Assembly: GCF_048007035.1 (NCBI RefSeq)
Contig: NZ_CP180355.1
Coordinates: 6,510,001-6,574,000, forward strand
DNA from: Imperialibacter sp963977595
Lineage (GTDB): Bacteria > Bacteroidota > Bacteroidia > Cytophagales > Cyclobacteriaceae
Length of the DNA: 64,000 bases
Direction of reading: 5' to 3'
Shown here one piece after another: positions 35,346-44,385 of the stretch. The position numbers and the translations under genes are program-made. A model generated the notes under the pieces. That model was not told where the DNA came from. It worked only from the letters and a program-made list of their open reading frames with translations, and did no database searches. Each line of letters begins with the position of its first letter. Position 1 is the first letter of the stretch.

Positions 35346-36062
35346 CTATTGTAAGTGAAACAGGTCTTTTACTCCCAAATGCCGCTCAACGGTAAATCCC
35401 TCTCCATAGGCAGCACCAATTGAGTGTCCAAGCTCCTTTCCTCTGCTTTCCAGCATCTTCATAAACTCGGGAGAGGAAATAAATGTGCTCGGCTCTTTGC
35501 TGGCCGGATCGTAAAATTGCGATTTAAAGCACTTGATGGCCTGCATTTTCTTCCCCCATGCAGCTGATACATCAACAATAAAATCGGGCATAATGAAGTT
35601 GCTCTGGATATAGTGATATACATTTTTCGCCCTCCATGGTTGCTGAGGGTTGCCATCAATACTGGTTTCGACCATTCTAAGGCCCGACACAAAGCTTGCT
35701 TCTGACACCAGGCGGGAGGCCCTGCCATGGTCAGGGTGACGGTCACGAATGGCGTTTGCTAAAATGATTTCGGGTTGATACTTCCGTATCATTTTCACCA
35801 CCTCAAGCTTGTGATGTTCATCCTCGGTAAAAAACCCGTCACGAAACCCCAGGTTCTCCCTAACATGAATACCCATCACTTTACTTGCTTCAGTGGCTTC
35901 GGCAGCCCTTGCTTCGGGCGTGCCTCGTGTGCCAAGCTCCCCTCTGGTAAGGTCAACAATGCCGACTTTTTTGCCCATCTCAATGTGAGAGATGAGTGTT
36001 CCTGCACAGGCAAGTTCGGCGTCGTCGGGGTGCGCCGTAAAAACAAGAATATCGAGTTTCAT
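35346..36062 (-). CDS. bshB1: N-acetylglucosaminyl-malate deacetylase of bacillithiol synthesis
   Basis: A 238-residue zinc deacetylase of the PIG-L/LmbE fold. Zinc-binding motif AHPDDAE is at residues 10-16 and the second motif RHPDHGRAS near 113-121. LGTRGTPEARAAEA and NLGFRDGFF are typical of BshB1, which deacetylates GlcNAc-malate to GlcN-malate for bacillithiol, a low-molecular-weight thiol found in Bacteroidota as well as Firmicutes. It lies downstream of the M23 peptidase gene on the same strand. Confidence 0.93.
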   Translation of the reverse strand: MKLDILVFTAHPDDAELACAGTLISHIEMGKKVGIVDLTRGELGTRGTPEARAAEATEASKVMGIHVRENLGFRDGFFTEDEHHKLEVVKMIRKYQPEIILANAIRDRHPDHGRASRLVSEASFVSGLRMVETSIDGNPQQPWRAKNVYHYIQSNFIMPDFIVDVSAAWGKKMQAIKCFKSQFYDPASKEPSTFISSPEFMKMLESRGKELGHSIGAAYGEGFTVERHLGVKDLFHLQ

Positions 36063-36156
36063 GAAAATAAAACTTATTTTTTATCGGCCTCATGGAATTC
36101 GCATGCACGTCCATTTCTGTTACGTAACGTGCTTAGCCAAAGCATGCTCATTTCAT

Positions 36157-37188
36157 CTAATTAATTCGCAACCTCTGGCCTACTCTGATTACCGAATTTC
36201 TTGAAATGCCGTTGAGCCTGCAAAGCTTTGTAACCGACACTCCATACCTGTTGCCGATGCCGCTAAGGGTGTCGCCACTCCTCACTCGGTGTACGATCAC
36301 CTTATTGGCCTCCTCAAGATAAGCAAAGGATGCTCTTGTAAGTGTGTACTTTTGATCTATCAGGCAATTAGTATCAAAATCAAAAAACTCTTTTGGGTCG
36401 ATGGCATTGCCCTGATACCTCACCTCAAAGTGAAGGTGGGGGCCGCTGCTTCTTCCTGTACTTCCGCCCCAGCCTACCAAATCTCCAGCCTTGATTTCGT
36501 CACCAACATTCACCAGGCGCTTGGATAAGTGCCCGTAGAGGGTTTCCACACCATTGTAGTGCCTCACAAGCACATAGTTGCCGTAGCCGGGTCTGTCATA
36601 GTTCGCCATTCTTACTACACCATCGAAAGCCACTTTCACAGAGTCGCCGGTAGTAAGTCGCAAATCCACACCATAATGCCAGCGATACCTGCGCAAGCCG
36701 AAATCAGACGTAATCACCGACTTTTTCAAGGGATTCTCCCAAACTAACCCTACCTCCGGGTAAAACAATGTCAGCTCAGTAGTGTCTTTGTAATCCAGGC
36801 CGTTGAATTTGTAAGGGTTGACTCTCTGCGAGTCCCAAATATTGTAGTAGTCTTCAGCGGAAAGCCATACCGAGTCAAGGGACAGCTTGTCGGAAACAGC
36901 CACCTCATGACCATAGGAAAGTATCAATGGTGGTGTGGCCGGACCTCCTTCGGCAGGTGGAGCCATCGCTTCCAGTTCTGCTGTAATGAGGCTATCGAGA
37001 AAATCAAAATCAACCGCAAAGGCATCGTTGGAAACCACAAATAGCGGTGCGGGAGGTATTGGGGCCGGGGTTTCTCTCTTCTTAAAAGAGAAAAAGCTTT
37101 TGACCCACGATTTGCTTTCCTGCGCTCGTGATTCAAAAGCTAATAATATTACTACCCAGGCCGCTAGTAGTAAACTTTTCTTAATCAT
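36157..37188 (-). CDS. Secreted M23 peptidase with C-terminal LysM domain
   Basis: A 343-residue protein starting at the ATG at 37188, because MIKKSLLLAAWVVILLAF is a signal peptide; the open frame reaches into trxB. The M23 endopeptidase domain has ITSDFGLRRYRWHYGVDL (zinc ligands H and D) and the GPHLHFEVRY motif. A C-terminal LysM module (VRSGDTLSGIGNRYG...VIRVGQRLRI) binds peptidoglycan. It would cut or remodel cell-wall cross-links in the periplasm, or act as a LytM-type activator if inactive, but the catalytic motifs look complete. Its start lies five bases after the trxB stop. Confidence 0.9.
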   Translation of the reverse strand: MIKKSLLLAAWVVILLAFESRAQESKSWVKSFFSFKKRETPAPIPPAPLFVVSNDAFAVDFDFLDSLITAELEAMAPPAEGGPATPPLILSYGHEVAVSDKLSLDSVWLSAEDYYNIWDSQRVNPYKFNGLDYKDTTELTLFYPEVGLVWENPLKKSVITSDFGLRRYRWHYGVDLRLTTGDSVKVAFDGVVRMANYDRPGYGNYVLVRHYNGVETLYGHLSKRLVNVGDEIKAGDLVGWGGSTGRSSGPHLHFEVRYQGNAIDPKEFFDFDTNCLIDQKYTLTRASFAYLEEANKVIVHRVRSGDTLSGIGNRYGVSVTKLCRLNGISRNSVIRVGQRLRIN

Positions 37189-37193
37189 GGCTG

Positions 37194-38138
37194 CTAAGAT
37201 ACGGCCAATTCTTTCTCCGCCAAAAATCTTTCTGCATCCAATGCACCCATACATCCGCTGCCGGCTGCCGTCACGGCCTGCCTGTAAATATGATCCTGGG
37301 CATCTCCGGTAGCAAAAACCCCTTCTATATTTGTTTTGGATGAGCCTGGAATCGTCTTTATATAGCCATTCTCGTCCATATCAAGCCATTCTTTGAAAAT
37401 GTCCGTATTGGGTTTATGTCCAATTGCAACGAAAAATCCGCCGACTTTAAGCTCCCTCTTCTCCCCCGTTTGCGTATTTACCACTCTTACGGCATTTACT
37501 TCCTTGTCACCAAGCACCTCTTCCGTCTCAGTATTCCAAAGAATTTCTATGTTTTTGGCGTTTTTAACCCTTTGCTGCATGATCACAGAAGCCCGCATTT
37601 CATCTCTCCTCACAATCATATACACCTTGCTACATATTTTCGACAGGTAGCTGGCTTCTTCAGCAGCTGTGTCTCCAGCTCCGACAATTGCTACGTCCTG
37701 TCCACGGAAAAAGAAACCATCACATACAGCGCAAGCAGACACACCATGGCCGTTTAGCCTTTGCTCCGACGGAAGGTTCAGCCATTTGGCTGACGCCCCG
37801 GTTGACACAATCACAGCCTCAGCAGTAATCTCATGTGTTTCATCTACTATTACTTTGTGTGGATAGGAAGAGAAATCGACAGACGTGGCCAGTCCATAGC
37901 GAATATCCGTTCCAAATCGCTCTGCTTGCTTTTGAAAGTCGGTCATCATCTGCGGCCCCATGATCCCTTCAGGGTAGCCAGGGTAGTTTTCTACGTCAGT
38001 TGTAATTGTTAGCTGACCGCCGGGCTGGCCGCCAGTATACAAAACCGGCTTCAGACCAGCACGAGCAGCGTATATAGCTGCAGTGTATCCTGCAGGCCCA
38101 GAACCGATAATCAACACTTTAACTTCTTCTTTTGTCAT
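37194..38138 (-). CDS. trxB: Thioredoxin-disulfide reductase
   Basis: A 314-residue FAD/NADPH enzyme that reduces thioredoxin. Motifs in order: FAD site GSGPAGYTAAIYAARAGL (12-29), the redox pair CAVCDG, NADPH site GAGDTAAEEASYLSK and the second FAD motif GVFATGDAQDHIYRQ. It is the bacterial low-molecular-weight type. It is tightly followed by the M23 peptidase gene. Confidence 0.96.
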   Translation of the reverse strand: MTKEEVKVLIIGSGPAGYTAAIYAARAGLKPVLYTGGQPGGQLTITTDVENYPGYPEGIMGPQMMTDFQKQAERFGTDIRYGLATSVDFSSYPHKVIVDETHEITAEAVIVSTGASAKWLNLPSEQRLNGHGVSACAVCDGFFFRGQDVAIVGAGDTAAEEASYLSKICSKVYMIVRRDEMRASVIMQQRVKNAKNIEILWNTETEEVLGDKEVNAVRVVNTQTGEKRELKVGGFFVAIGHKPNTDIFKEWLDMDENGYIKTIPGSSKTNIEGVFATGDAQDHIYRQAVTAAGSGCMGALDAERFLAEKELAVS

Positions 38139-38204
38139 CTCGAAATTTTGTTTGCTGTCAACAGTAACACCAATTTAAACGCAAAAGATCGTTTGGCGTC
38201 AACG

Positions 38205-38229
38205 AAAAAAGGTCTCCTTTGAGACCTTT
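38205..38229 (-). terminator. rpoD terminator
   Basis: AAAGGTCTC and GAGACCTTT form a nine-base stem with a four-base loop, followed by TTTTTTC on the minus strand, about 21 bases after the rpoD stop. Confidence 0.85.
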
Positions 38230-38249
38230 GCTAAATTTTTTGAGTCTTA

Positions 38250-39113
38250 CTACCCCAGGTACGGCTTAAGGGCCTTACTGCGGGATGTATGCCTCAGTCG
38301 TCTAATGGCTTTCTCCTTGATTTGACGAACCCTTTCCCTGGTCAAATTAAACTTCTCACCTATCTCCTCGAGGGTCATTGCATGCTCTCCGTTAAGTCCA
38401 AAGTAAAGGGAAATAACGTCGGCTTCTCTGGTTGTAAGCGTCGAAAGTGCTCTCTGTACCTCTTTGCGAAGGGAGTCATTGATAAGGCCCGAATCCGGAG
38501 TCTCCTCCATGTCGTTTTCCAACACATCCAGCAGGCTGTTCTCTTCGCCCTGAACAAAAGGTGCATCCATCGACACGTGACGACCAGAAATCTTCATGGT
38601 GTCCACAACCTCACTGGTAGATACCTCCAATACTTCAGCAAGTTCATCCGGGGATGGCTCACGTTCATATTTTTGCTCAAGCTCAGAAAAAGTTTTTGAA
38701 ATCTTATTCAACGACCCCACCCTGTTCAAGGGAAGGCGCACAATCCTTGATTGCTCGGCCAATGCCTGAAGAATCGACTGACGAATCCACCAAACTGCAT
38801 AAGAGATGAACTTAAAACCTCTGGTTTCGTCAAATCGCTGGGCTGCCTTAATAAGGCCCAGATTTCCTTCATTGATCAAATCACCCAGCGAAAGCCCCTG
38901 GTTTTGGTATTGTTTGGCTACTGACACCACAAATCGAAGGTTGGCTTTGGTCAGTTTCTCCAAAGCCATTTGGTCTCCTTCTCTTATTCGTTTAGCTAGT
39001 GTTACTTCTTCATCGGGGGTAAGCAGGTCTACTTTACCTATTTCCTGGAGATACTTGTCAAGCGACTGACTCTCACGATTGGTGATCTGCTTACTTATCT
39101 TTAACTGTCTCAT
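38250..39113 (-). CDS. rpoD: Primary RNA polymerase sigma factor (Bacteroidota RpoD/SigA)
   Basis: A 287-residue primary sigma factor, the short form lacking region 1.1 that is standard in Bacteroidota and recognises TTG / TAnnTTTG promoters. Region 1.2 is LDKYLQEIGKVDLLT, region 2 contains GNLGLIKAAQRFDETRGFKF and SYAVWWIRQSI, region 3 follows, and region 4 ends with MTLEEIGEKFNLTRERVRQI. The promoter motifs found at tRNA-Thr, tRNA-Met and rpsO in this window fit this sigma factor. It lies 95 bases after pnp. Confidence 0.97.
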   Translation of the reverse strand: MRQLKISKQITNRESQSLDKYLQEIGKVDLLTPDEEVTLAKRIREGDQMALEKLTKANLRFVVSVAKQYQNQGLSLGDLINEGNLGLIKAAQRFDETRGFKFISYAVWWIRQSILQALAEQSRIVRLPLNRVGSLNKISKTFSELEQKYEREPSPDELAEVLEVSTSEVVDTMKISGRHVSMDAPFVQGEENSLLDVLENDMEETPDSGLINDSLRKEVQRALSTLTTREADVISLYFGLNGEHAMTLEEIGEKFNLTRERVRQIKEKAIRRLRHTSRSKALKPYLG

Positions 39114-39208
39114 TCAATATCTGACTTTTTAAAGCCTAATAGACTAAACAATAATATAAAAAGGTAAAGTTCCTTTCTCTAATGTTCCCGCTTTTTTTTT
39201 GACAAATG

Positions 39209-41359
39209 TTAGTTGCTTGTTTCCTGGTTTCGCTCAGGCCGAGGTATCAAAACCTTTCTTGACAGTCTATATTTACCGGTTTTCTTGTCTACTTCAGTCA
39301 ATTTCACCTTAATTTCCTCTCCTACCTCGAGAATACCGTCTAGTTTTTCGATTTTCTCCCATTTGATTTCTGAGATATGCAGAAGGCCATCTTTGCCAGG
39401 CATAAACTCAACAAATGCACCAAATGGCATAATTGACTTCACTTTTCCATCGTAAACTTCGCCAACCACTGGCACGGCAACAATAGCGTTTACACGCTTC
39501 ACGGCCTTGTCCATCGACTCCTGGTCATTGGCAAAAATGCTCACAACACCTCCTGTAGCAATTTCTTCAATGATAACGGTGGCGCCAGTTTCCTTCTGGA
39601 TTTCCTGAACAATTTTTCCACCAGGCCCGATCACCGCACCGATCATTTCCCGTTCGATATTAATCCTCACGGATCTTGGTGCATGAGGTTTCAAATCTGC
39701 ATTCGGAACAGACAATGTTTTCTCAATTTCGTCCATGATGTGCAAACGACCAGCTTTTGCCTGATTAAGCGCCTCTTCAAGCACCTGATAGGAAAGTCCG
39801 TCAACCTTGATGTCCATCTGACAAGCAGTGATGCCATTACGGGTTCCGGTCACTTTGAAGTCCATGTCGCCAAGGTGGTCCTCGTCGCCAAGGATATCGG
39901 AAAGAATGGCGTATTTACCAGTTTTGCCATCAGAAATCATCCCCATAGCAATACCTGTTACGGGCGCTTTGATTTTGATACCAGCGTCCATCAGGGCCAG
40001 CGTGCCTGCACAAACGGTTGCCATTGACGAAGAACCGTTCGATTCCAGAACGTCAGACACAATACGAATAGTGTAAGGGTTTTCTTCCTCAGGGGGCAAA
40101 ACCTGCTTGAGTGCTCTCATGGCCAGGTTACCATGACCAACTTCTCTACGTCCCGGGCCTCTGTTGGGCTTTACTTCGCCAGTTGAAAACGCCGGGAAAT
40201 TGTAGTGGAGTATGAACTTATTGAAGCCCTTCATCAAAGCGCTGTCAATCATCTGTTCATCCAGCTTGGTGCCAAGTGTAACTGACGCAAGGGCCTGCGT
40301 TTCACCTCTTGTGAAAATAGCTGAACCGTGAGCTCCGGGAAGGTAGTTTACCTCACTCCAGATATATCTTATTTCGTCAAGATTACGTCCATCCAAACGT
40401 TTTCTTGAGTCGAGAACGAAGTTACGAACGGCTTCCTTCTCAATATCGTGATAGTATCTTTTTATAAGATCCTTATCAATAGTTTCTTTCTGCTCTTCGG
40501 TGAACGATTCTACATATTCGTCGACAATGGCAGCAAACTGCTCCTTGCGATCAGACTTAGAAGGCATCTGCTTGGCAGCAACTTTATAACATTTGTCATA
40601 AAGTTTTTCGTGCATGTCCTTTTTTAGGGCCTCATCGTTGTTTTCGTGATTGTAGGTGCGCTTCACAGTTTTTCCGGCAGCTGCTTCCAGCTCCTTCTGC
40701 ACCTGGCAATGTATTTTAATTGTGTCGTGCGCAATTTTCAACGCCTCAAGCATTTCTGCTTCAGACACTTCCTTCGACTCGCCTTCCACCATCAGAATAT
40801 TGTCGTAAGATGCTGCGACAACAAGGTCGAGTGTAGCAGTCTTAGCTTGTGCCGCTGTAGGGCTAATCACATACTGACCGTCAATTTTGGCTACCCTTAC
40901 TTCAGAGATTGGTCCGCCAAAAGGAATATCGGAAACAGCCAGCGCCGATGAGGCGGCAAGAGCTGCCAAAGCATCGGGCATTACATCGTCACCTGCCGAA
41001 ATTAATGAAATGGCGATTTGCGTTTCTGCGTGGTAATCGTCAGGGAAAAGTGGACGAATGGCCCTGTCTACAAGTCTTGAAATGAGTATTTCGTAGTCTG
41101 ACAGTCTACCTTCTCTCTTTAGAAAGCCGCCAGGTATTTTACCTGCCGCTGCAAATTTCTCCTGGTAGTCTACAGACATCGGAAGGAAATCCACTCCTTC
41201 TTTTGCGTCTTTGTTGGAAACTACTGTGGCCAGTAGCATTGTGTTGCCCATTTTGACCACCACTGAACCATCCGCTTGCTTAGCTAATTTTCCAGTCTCA
41301 ATTGTAATCTCTCTGCCGTCAGCAAGGGTTATGGTTTTTGTAATGACGCTTGGATACAT
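39209..41359 (-). CDS. pnp: Polynucleotide phosphorylase
   Basis: A 716-residue phosphorolytic 3'-5' exoribonuclease, full length. Two RNase PH domains flank an alpha-helical linker. The second carries the catalytic region GPGRREVGHGNLA and the DILGDEDHLGDMDFKV block with metal-binding aspartates. A KH domain (IGAVIGPGGKIVQEI, GxxG) and an S1 domain (VYDGKVKSIMPFGAFVEF...GLLHISEI) bind RNA. It acts in mRNA decay with the degradosome-like machinery. The rpsO-pnp order is widely conserved and is kept here. Confidence 0.97.
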   Translation of the reverse strand: MYPSVITKTITLADGREITIETGKLAKQADGSVVVKMGNTMLLATVVSNKDAKEGVDFLPMSVDYQEKFAAAGKIPGGFLKREGRLSDYEILISRLVDRAIRPLFPDDYHAETQIAISLISAGDDVMPDALAALAASSALAVSDIPFGGPISEVRVAKIDGQYVISPTAAQAKTATLDLVVAASYDNILMVEGESKEVSEAEMLEALKIAHDTIKIHCQVQKELEAAAGKTVKRTYNHENNDEALKKDMHEKLYDKCYKVAAKQMPSKSDRKEQFAAIVDEYVESFTEEQKETIDKDLIKRYYHDIEKEAVRNFVLDSRKRLDGRNLDEIRYIWSEVNYLPGAHGSAIFTRGETQALASVTLGTKLDEQMIDSALMKGFNKFILHYNFPAFSTGEVKPNRGPGRREVGHGNLAMRALKQVLPPEEENPYTIRIVSDVLESNGSSSMATVCAGTLALMDAGIKIKAPVTGIAMGMISDGKTGKYAILSDILGDEDHLGDMDFKVTGTRNGITACQMDIKVDGLSYQVLEEALNQAKAGRLHIMDEIEKTLSVPNADLKPHAPRSVRINIEREMIGAVIGPGGKIVQEIQKETGATVIIEEIATGGVVSIFANDQESMDKAVKRVNAIVAVPVVGEVYDGKVKSIMPFGAFVEFMPGKDGLLHISEIKWEKIEKLDGILEVGEEIKVKLTEVDKKTGKYRLSRKVLIPRPERNQETSN

Positions 41360-41421
41360 AAATATTAGTTAACGTATAAAAAGTAAATCAAATTTTAATT
41401 TCGATTGTTTCAGATAAGGGG

Positions 41422-41458
41422 AAAATAAAAAGAGGGAATCCGTTTTATGAATCCCCTC
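41422..41458 (-). terminator. rpsO terminator
   Basis: A ten-pair stem with two G-T pairs (41432-41441 with 41449-41458) and a seven-base loop is followed on the minus strand by TTTTTATTTT. It separates rpsO from pnp, though read-through into pnp is likely as in other bacteria. Confidence 0.8.
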
Positions 41459-41468
41459 CCTGAACTTT

Positions 41469-41744
41469 TTACTTTCTGAGATTCAGTTCAGCTACAATTG
41501 CTCTATACCTCGTAATGTCTACCTTAACCAGGTAATCCAATAATCTTCTTCTTTTACCTACCAGCTTCAACAGCCCCAAACGAGAAGAGTGATCCTTCTT
41601 GTTGATTTTGAGGTGTTCTGTAAGGTGATTGATGCGGAAGGTGAATAATGAAATCTGAGACTCCGGTGAACCGGTATCTGTCTTAGATTTTAACCGACCA
41701 TGATTCTCGAAGAGCTCTTGCTTCTTGTCTGTTGATAAATACAT
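41469..41744 (-). CDS. rpsO: 30S ribosomal protein S15
   Basis: A 91-residue S15 homologue with the family signature: GSPESQISLFTFRINHLTEHLK, KDHSSRLGLLKLVGKRRRLLDYL and the terminal RYRAIVAELNLRK. It binds 16S rRNA early in 30S assembly. A good promoter lies 40 bases upstream and a strong terminator follows. Confidence 0.97.
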   Translation of the reverse strand: MYLSTDKKQELFENHGRLKSKTDTGSPESQISLFTFRINHLTEHLKINKKDHSSRLGLLKLVGKRRRLLDYLVKVDITRYRAIVAELNLRK

Positions 41745-41783
41745 GCTTAGCTAAAATAAATTGTATGAATTGAAATTAATGTG

Positions 41784-41814
41784 CAAAGGTAGAGAGAAGC
41801 TTATTGAAATACAA
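41784..41814 (-). promoter_or_regulatory. Promoter of rpsO
   Basis: On the minus strand TTG (41812-41814), a 20-base spacer and TACCTTTG (41784-41791) match the Bacteroidota promoter consensus. The start codon follows 40 bases further on. Confidence 0.75.
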
Positions 41815-41841
41815 AACTCTGTATAAAATATACTGACAGGT

Positions 41842-43581
41842 TTATTCTCCTTCTGATTGATCTGATAAGGCTTTTTCCGTTAGCGAAACCTGGCGCTTCC
41901 TCTGCACAAAGGCGGCCCATTTCTTCTTTAACCGATCAATGAACATAATGTAAACATCGGCATCAAAAAGCCGTGAGTCGTTGCGGGCCTGCCGAAGGAA
42001 AAATGCTCCGAATGGCAACAGCACCATATTGGGCATCCAGGCGGCGACAGCGCCATCGAGTAAGCCTTCCCTGGCGTACTTTTCACTCATGATGCTCACT
42101 ACATAGAATATAATGAAAAACCCAATGGACAGAATCACCGGCAAGCCGAAACCTCCTTTTTTGATGATGGAGCCTAATGGAGCCCCAATGAAAAACATGA
42201 CCAGACAGCTAAAGGCCAGAGCTACCTTTTTGTGTTTTTCGATAATGTGGCGATAAATTTCGGAGTTGAGGTTTTCTATCCTGGTAGCCTGATTAGCGAG
42301 GTTGGTCTTTATGTACCTGGCCTTTACCAGGGCGTCATTGACTGCACGGGTTCTCCTGCTATTGTCGGCAAAGTGTTTTTCGAAAGTGATGGTATCTCTT
42401 GCCGCCTTTTTTCTTTGTATGACCAATTCCCTGGCTGCTCTAATACTATCTGCCTTCGCCTGCTCCCTAGTTTTGGCCTGCGTCTTCGCCAGCGCTTCAA
42501 TGGCAGACTCTCTCGCAATGCGGGGGGCAACCGGGGTATTCCCTGTGTTTGGAGATAAAATACTGTCTTCTACGGTGATCTTTACTTCCCCCTGCGACAC
42601 CGCCACGGCCTCCCTTTCCTTGCTGGTGGCAGCCCTGATAGAGTCAATTTTCCTTTGTCTTCTTTCCTTCAGGTGGTAGTCGTACATTCCATCGGCATTA
42701 TTGAGCAGGTTGAGCCTGACTTCGCTGACCACGCCCTGCATAGAGTCAATGTCATGGGCAAGCTCGCCCATGTCTTTCATGAGTCTGTTGCCGGCAAAAA
42801 GCTCCTGTTTGGTACGGTTGAGGTCAAATGAAGCCAGACTGAGCACCATTTTCATTTGACTGAACTCGTTTCTTGCCAGGTCGTTTACTCCACCAAAGCT
42901 GGCTGTTCTGTTAAATTCATTTTGCCTTGATTCCTGGTAAGAATTGCCATCATAGAGCTCAAAAACGAGGTAGCGGTCATTAAGGATGGTATACATTCTG
43001 CATGAATCAGCCACAGTGACGCTATTATTGCCCATTTCCCTGGTGTGGTCGTAAATGATCACGTCTTTCATCGACACGCCATCCGGATACTTCTGATTGA
43101 CTTTGATGCTATAATTGGGAATGCCATTATAAAACTGACCTTCCCGGATATCCAGCGAGGGCTTTTTCTGTCTGATGTCATAAAGCAGGCTGTAGGCATT
43201 GATATTGGCCTCGGGCACAATGAAGTTGTTGTTCATAAAGGCCAACACCACCAAAAACAACACGGCAATAAAGAGTGGCCTGAGGGTTCTGACCAACGAA
43301 ATGCCAGCAGATTTGATGGCAGTTAGCTCGAAGTGCTCTCCCAGGTTTCCGAAAGTCATAAGAGACGACAGCAAGATGGCTAATGGCAAAGCCACCTGTG
43401 ACATATTAATGCTGAAGTAAAAAATAAGCTCGGCAAAAACGCTAAAACCAAGATCCTTTCCCACGAAATCGTCGAAGTACTTGAGCATGTACTGCACAAG
43501 CAGAATAAACACCACCACCAAAAAGGTGAGGAAGAAGGGGCCGAAAAATGATTTTAGTATGAGCTTATCAAGTTTCTTCAT
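41842..43581 (-). CDS. LptF/LptG-family permease of the lipopolysaccharide exporter
   Basis: A 579-residue YjgP/YjgQ membrane protein. Three N-terminal helices (about 10-35, 48-78, 95-120) and three C-terminal helices (from KVALAFSCLVMFFIGAPLG to NMVLLPFGAFFL, about 460-545) flank a periplasmic jellyroll. With LptB and LptC such permeases extract LPS from the inner membrane. The periplasmic part is enlarged by a charged, helical insert of roughly 150 residues (about 290-450, rich in K, R, E and A), making the protein much longer than proteobacterial LptF/G (about 360). Larger forms are common in Bacteroidota. Whether this is LptF or LptG is not decided. Confidence 0.9.
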   Translation of the reverse strand: MKKLDKLILKSFFGPFFLTFLVVVFILLVQYMLKYFDDFVGKDLGFSVFAELIFYFSINMSQVALPLAILLSSLMTFGNLGEHFELTAIKSAGISLVRTLRPLFIAVLFLVVLAFMNNNFIVPEANINAYSLLYDIRQKKPSLDIREGQFYNGIPNYSIKVNQKYPDGVSMKDVIIYDHTREMGNNSVTVADSCRMYTILNDRYLVFELYDGNSYQESRQNEFNRTASFGGVNDLARNEFSQMKMVLSLASFDLNRTKQELFAGNRLMKDMGELAHDIDSMQGVVSEVRLNLLNNADGMYDYHLKERRQRKIDSIRAATSKEREAVAVSQGEVKITVEDSILSPNTGNTPVAPRIARESAIEALAKTQAKTREQAKADSIRAARELVIQRKKAARDTITFEKHFADNSRRTRAVNDALVKARYIKTNLANQATRIENLNSEIYRHIIEKHKKVALAFSCLVMFFIGAPLGSIIKKGGFGLPVILSIGFFIIFYVVSIMSEKYAREGLLDGAVAAWMPNMVLLPFGAFFLRQARNDSRLFDADVYIMFIDRLKKKWAAFVQRKRQVSLTEKALSDQSEGE

Positions 43582-43660
43582 GCCTGCGGAAAAGTGCTTT
43601 GCAGATTAAGGTGCGAGCAGCACCTGTTAATTAACCGCAAAAGTAGGCAAAAAGTATTCC

Positions 43661-44050
43661 TTAACCACCGACTATTTCTTTTAGGGTGTGGATCATTGAT
43701 TCCCAAAGATCTTCCAATTCTTCAAGATCATCCATGTCAGAATAATCGGTGATCTTGAGATAGGTTGACTGCGTCATTTCGTTTTCCTCGAGCTTCAGCT
43801 CAACGTAATTGGGGTCGTCATTGTCTTCAGTGCCTTCAAAAACGAACTTAACAAGGCTATTGGCCCGGTGTGAAGTCATCTTAGCTTTGTTTTTCTCCCC
43901 GTCCCAAATGAATATGTAGTCCTTGTCCTCGTTGATGTTTACATCGTCGGCAAACCACTGCGCCAACCCACTCGCTGAACTCACATATGGAAAAAGCATT
44001 TTTTTCGATGCCCTGAATTCAAACTCTGCTATATACTTGTAGTTACCCAT
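43661..44050 (-). CDS. START-like/SRPBCC domain protein
   Basis: A 129-residue protein starting at the ATG at 44050 (the frame extends to a TTG at 44065). It has the helix-grip fold pattern of Bacteroidota START-like proteins: YIAEFEFRASKKMLFPYVSSASGLAQWF, FIWDGEKNKAKMTS, the acidic EDNDDPNYVELKLEE and a long C-terminal helix LEDLWESMIHTLKEIV. These proteins bind hydrophobic ligands or, by analogy to AHSA1, chaperones; no ligand is known. It is the last housekeeping gene before the tRNA-Met locus. The 200 bases beyond hold a possible tRNA T-arm scrap (GGTTCGAATC, minus strand near 44145-44156). Confidence 0.8.
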   Translation of the reverse strand: MGNYKYIAEFEFRASKKMLFPYVSSASGLAQWFADDVNINEDKDYIFIWDGEKNKAKMTSHRANSLVKFVFEGTEDNDDPNYVELKLEENEMTQSTYLKITDYSDMDDLEELEDLWESMIHTLKEIVGG

Positions 44051-44217
44051 ATCGAACTTCTTCAAAAGTGCCTTAATGTATTAAAAATAAAATTGATGTG
44101 AACATAATTTATTTTTTAATAGCCAAATGAGGTGCTTAAGTACTGCGATTCGAACCAACCAGAGGGTCTTTCAATCTTATCGATATGTTCTTCCCCAATA
44201 AAAGTTGAAGATTATGG

Positions 44218-44249
44218 TTGGCAATTAGAAAACAATCTTCATACATTTG
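44218..44249 (+). promoter_or_regulatory. Promoter of the tRNA-Met locus
   Basis: TTG (44218-44220), a 21-base spacer and TACATTTG (44242-44249) match the Bacteroidota consensus exactly. The start point would be about 44256, so the transcript first contains the pseudo-tRNA-Met and then the intact tRNA-Met. No second promoter is seen between the two. Confidence 0.8.
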
Positions 44250-44273
44250 CACTCCCATTTTTGGGAGATTGAT

Positions 44274-44362
44274 GGCGGGGTAGCTCAGATGGCCTACCCG
44301 GCCGGGATAGAGCGCAGGATTCATATCCGCTAGTTAGCGGACGGCAGTTTGATACTGCGAAG
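44274..44362 (+). pseudogene. Pseudo-tRNA-Met invaded by two hairpin-forming insertions
   Basis: The first 19 bases are identical to the intact tRNA-Met 112 bases further on. Then a near-perfect palindrome (CTACCCGGCCGGGATAG, 44294-44310) replaces three bases of the D loop. The anticodon arm starts normally (GCAGGATTCATA), but its 3' side is replaced by a second palindrome (TCCGCTAGTTAGCGGA, 44326-44341). The T arm has point changes and the 3' acceptor strand is missing. It cannot function as a tRNA but lies in the transcript of the intact gene. Confidence 0.85.
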
Positions 44363-44385
44363 AAGATATTTGAAGTAATTGATTT

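Noticed and set aside
44141..44166. Possible minus-strand tRNA T-arm scrap (GGTTCGAATC)
   Set aside because: Only about ten bases match a T arm; no acceptor or anticodon arm can be built, so chance is likely.
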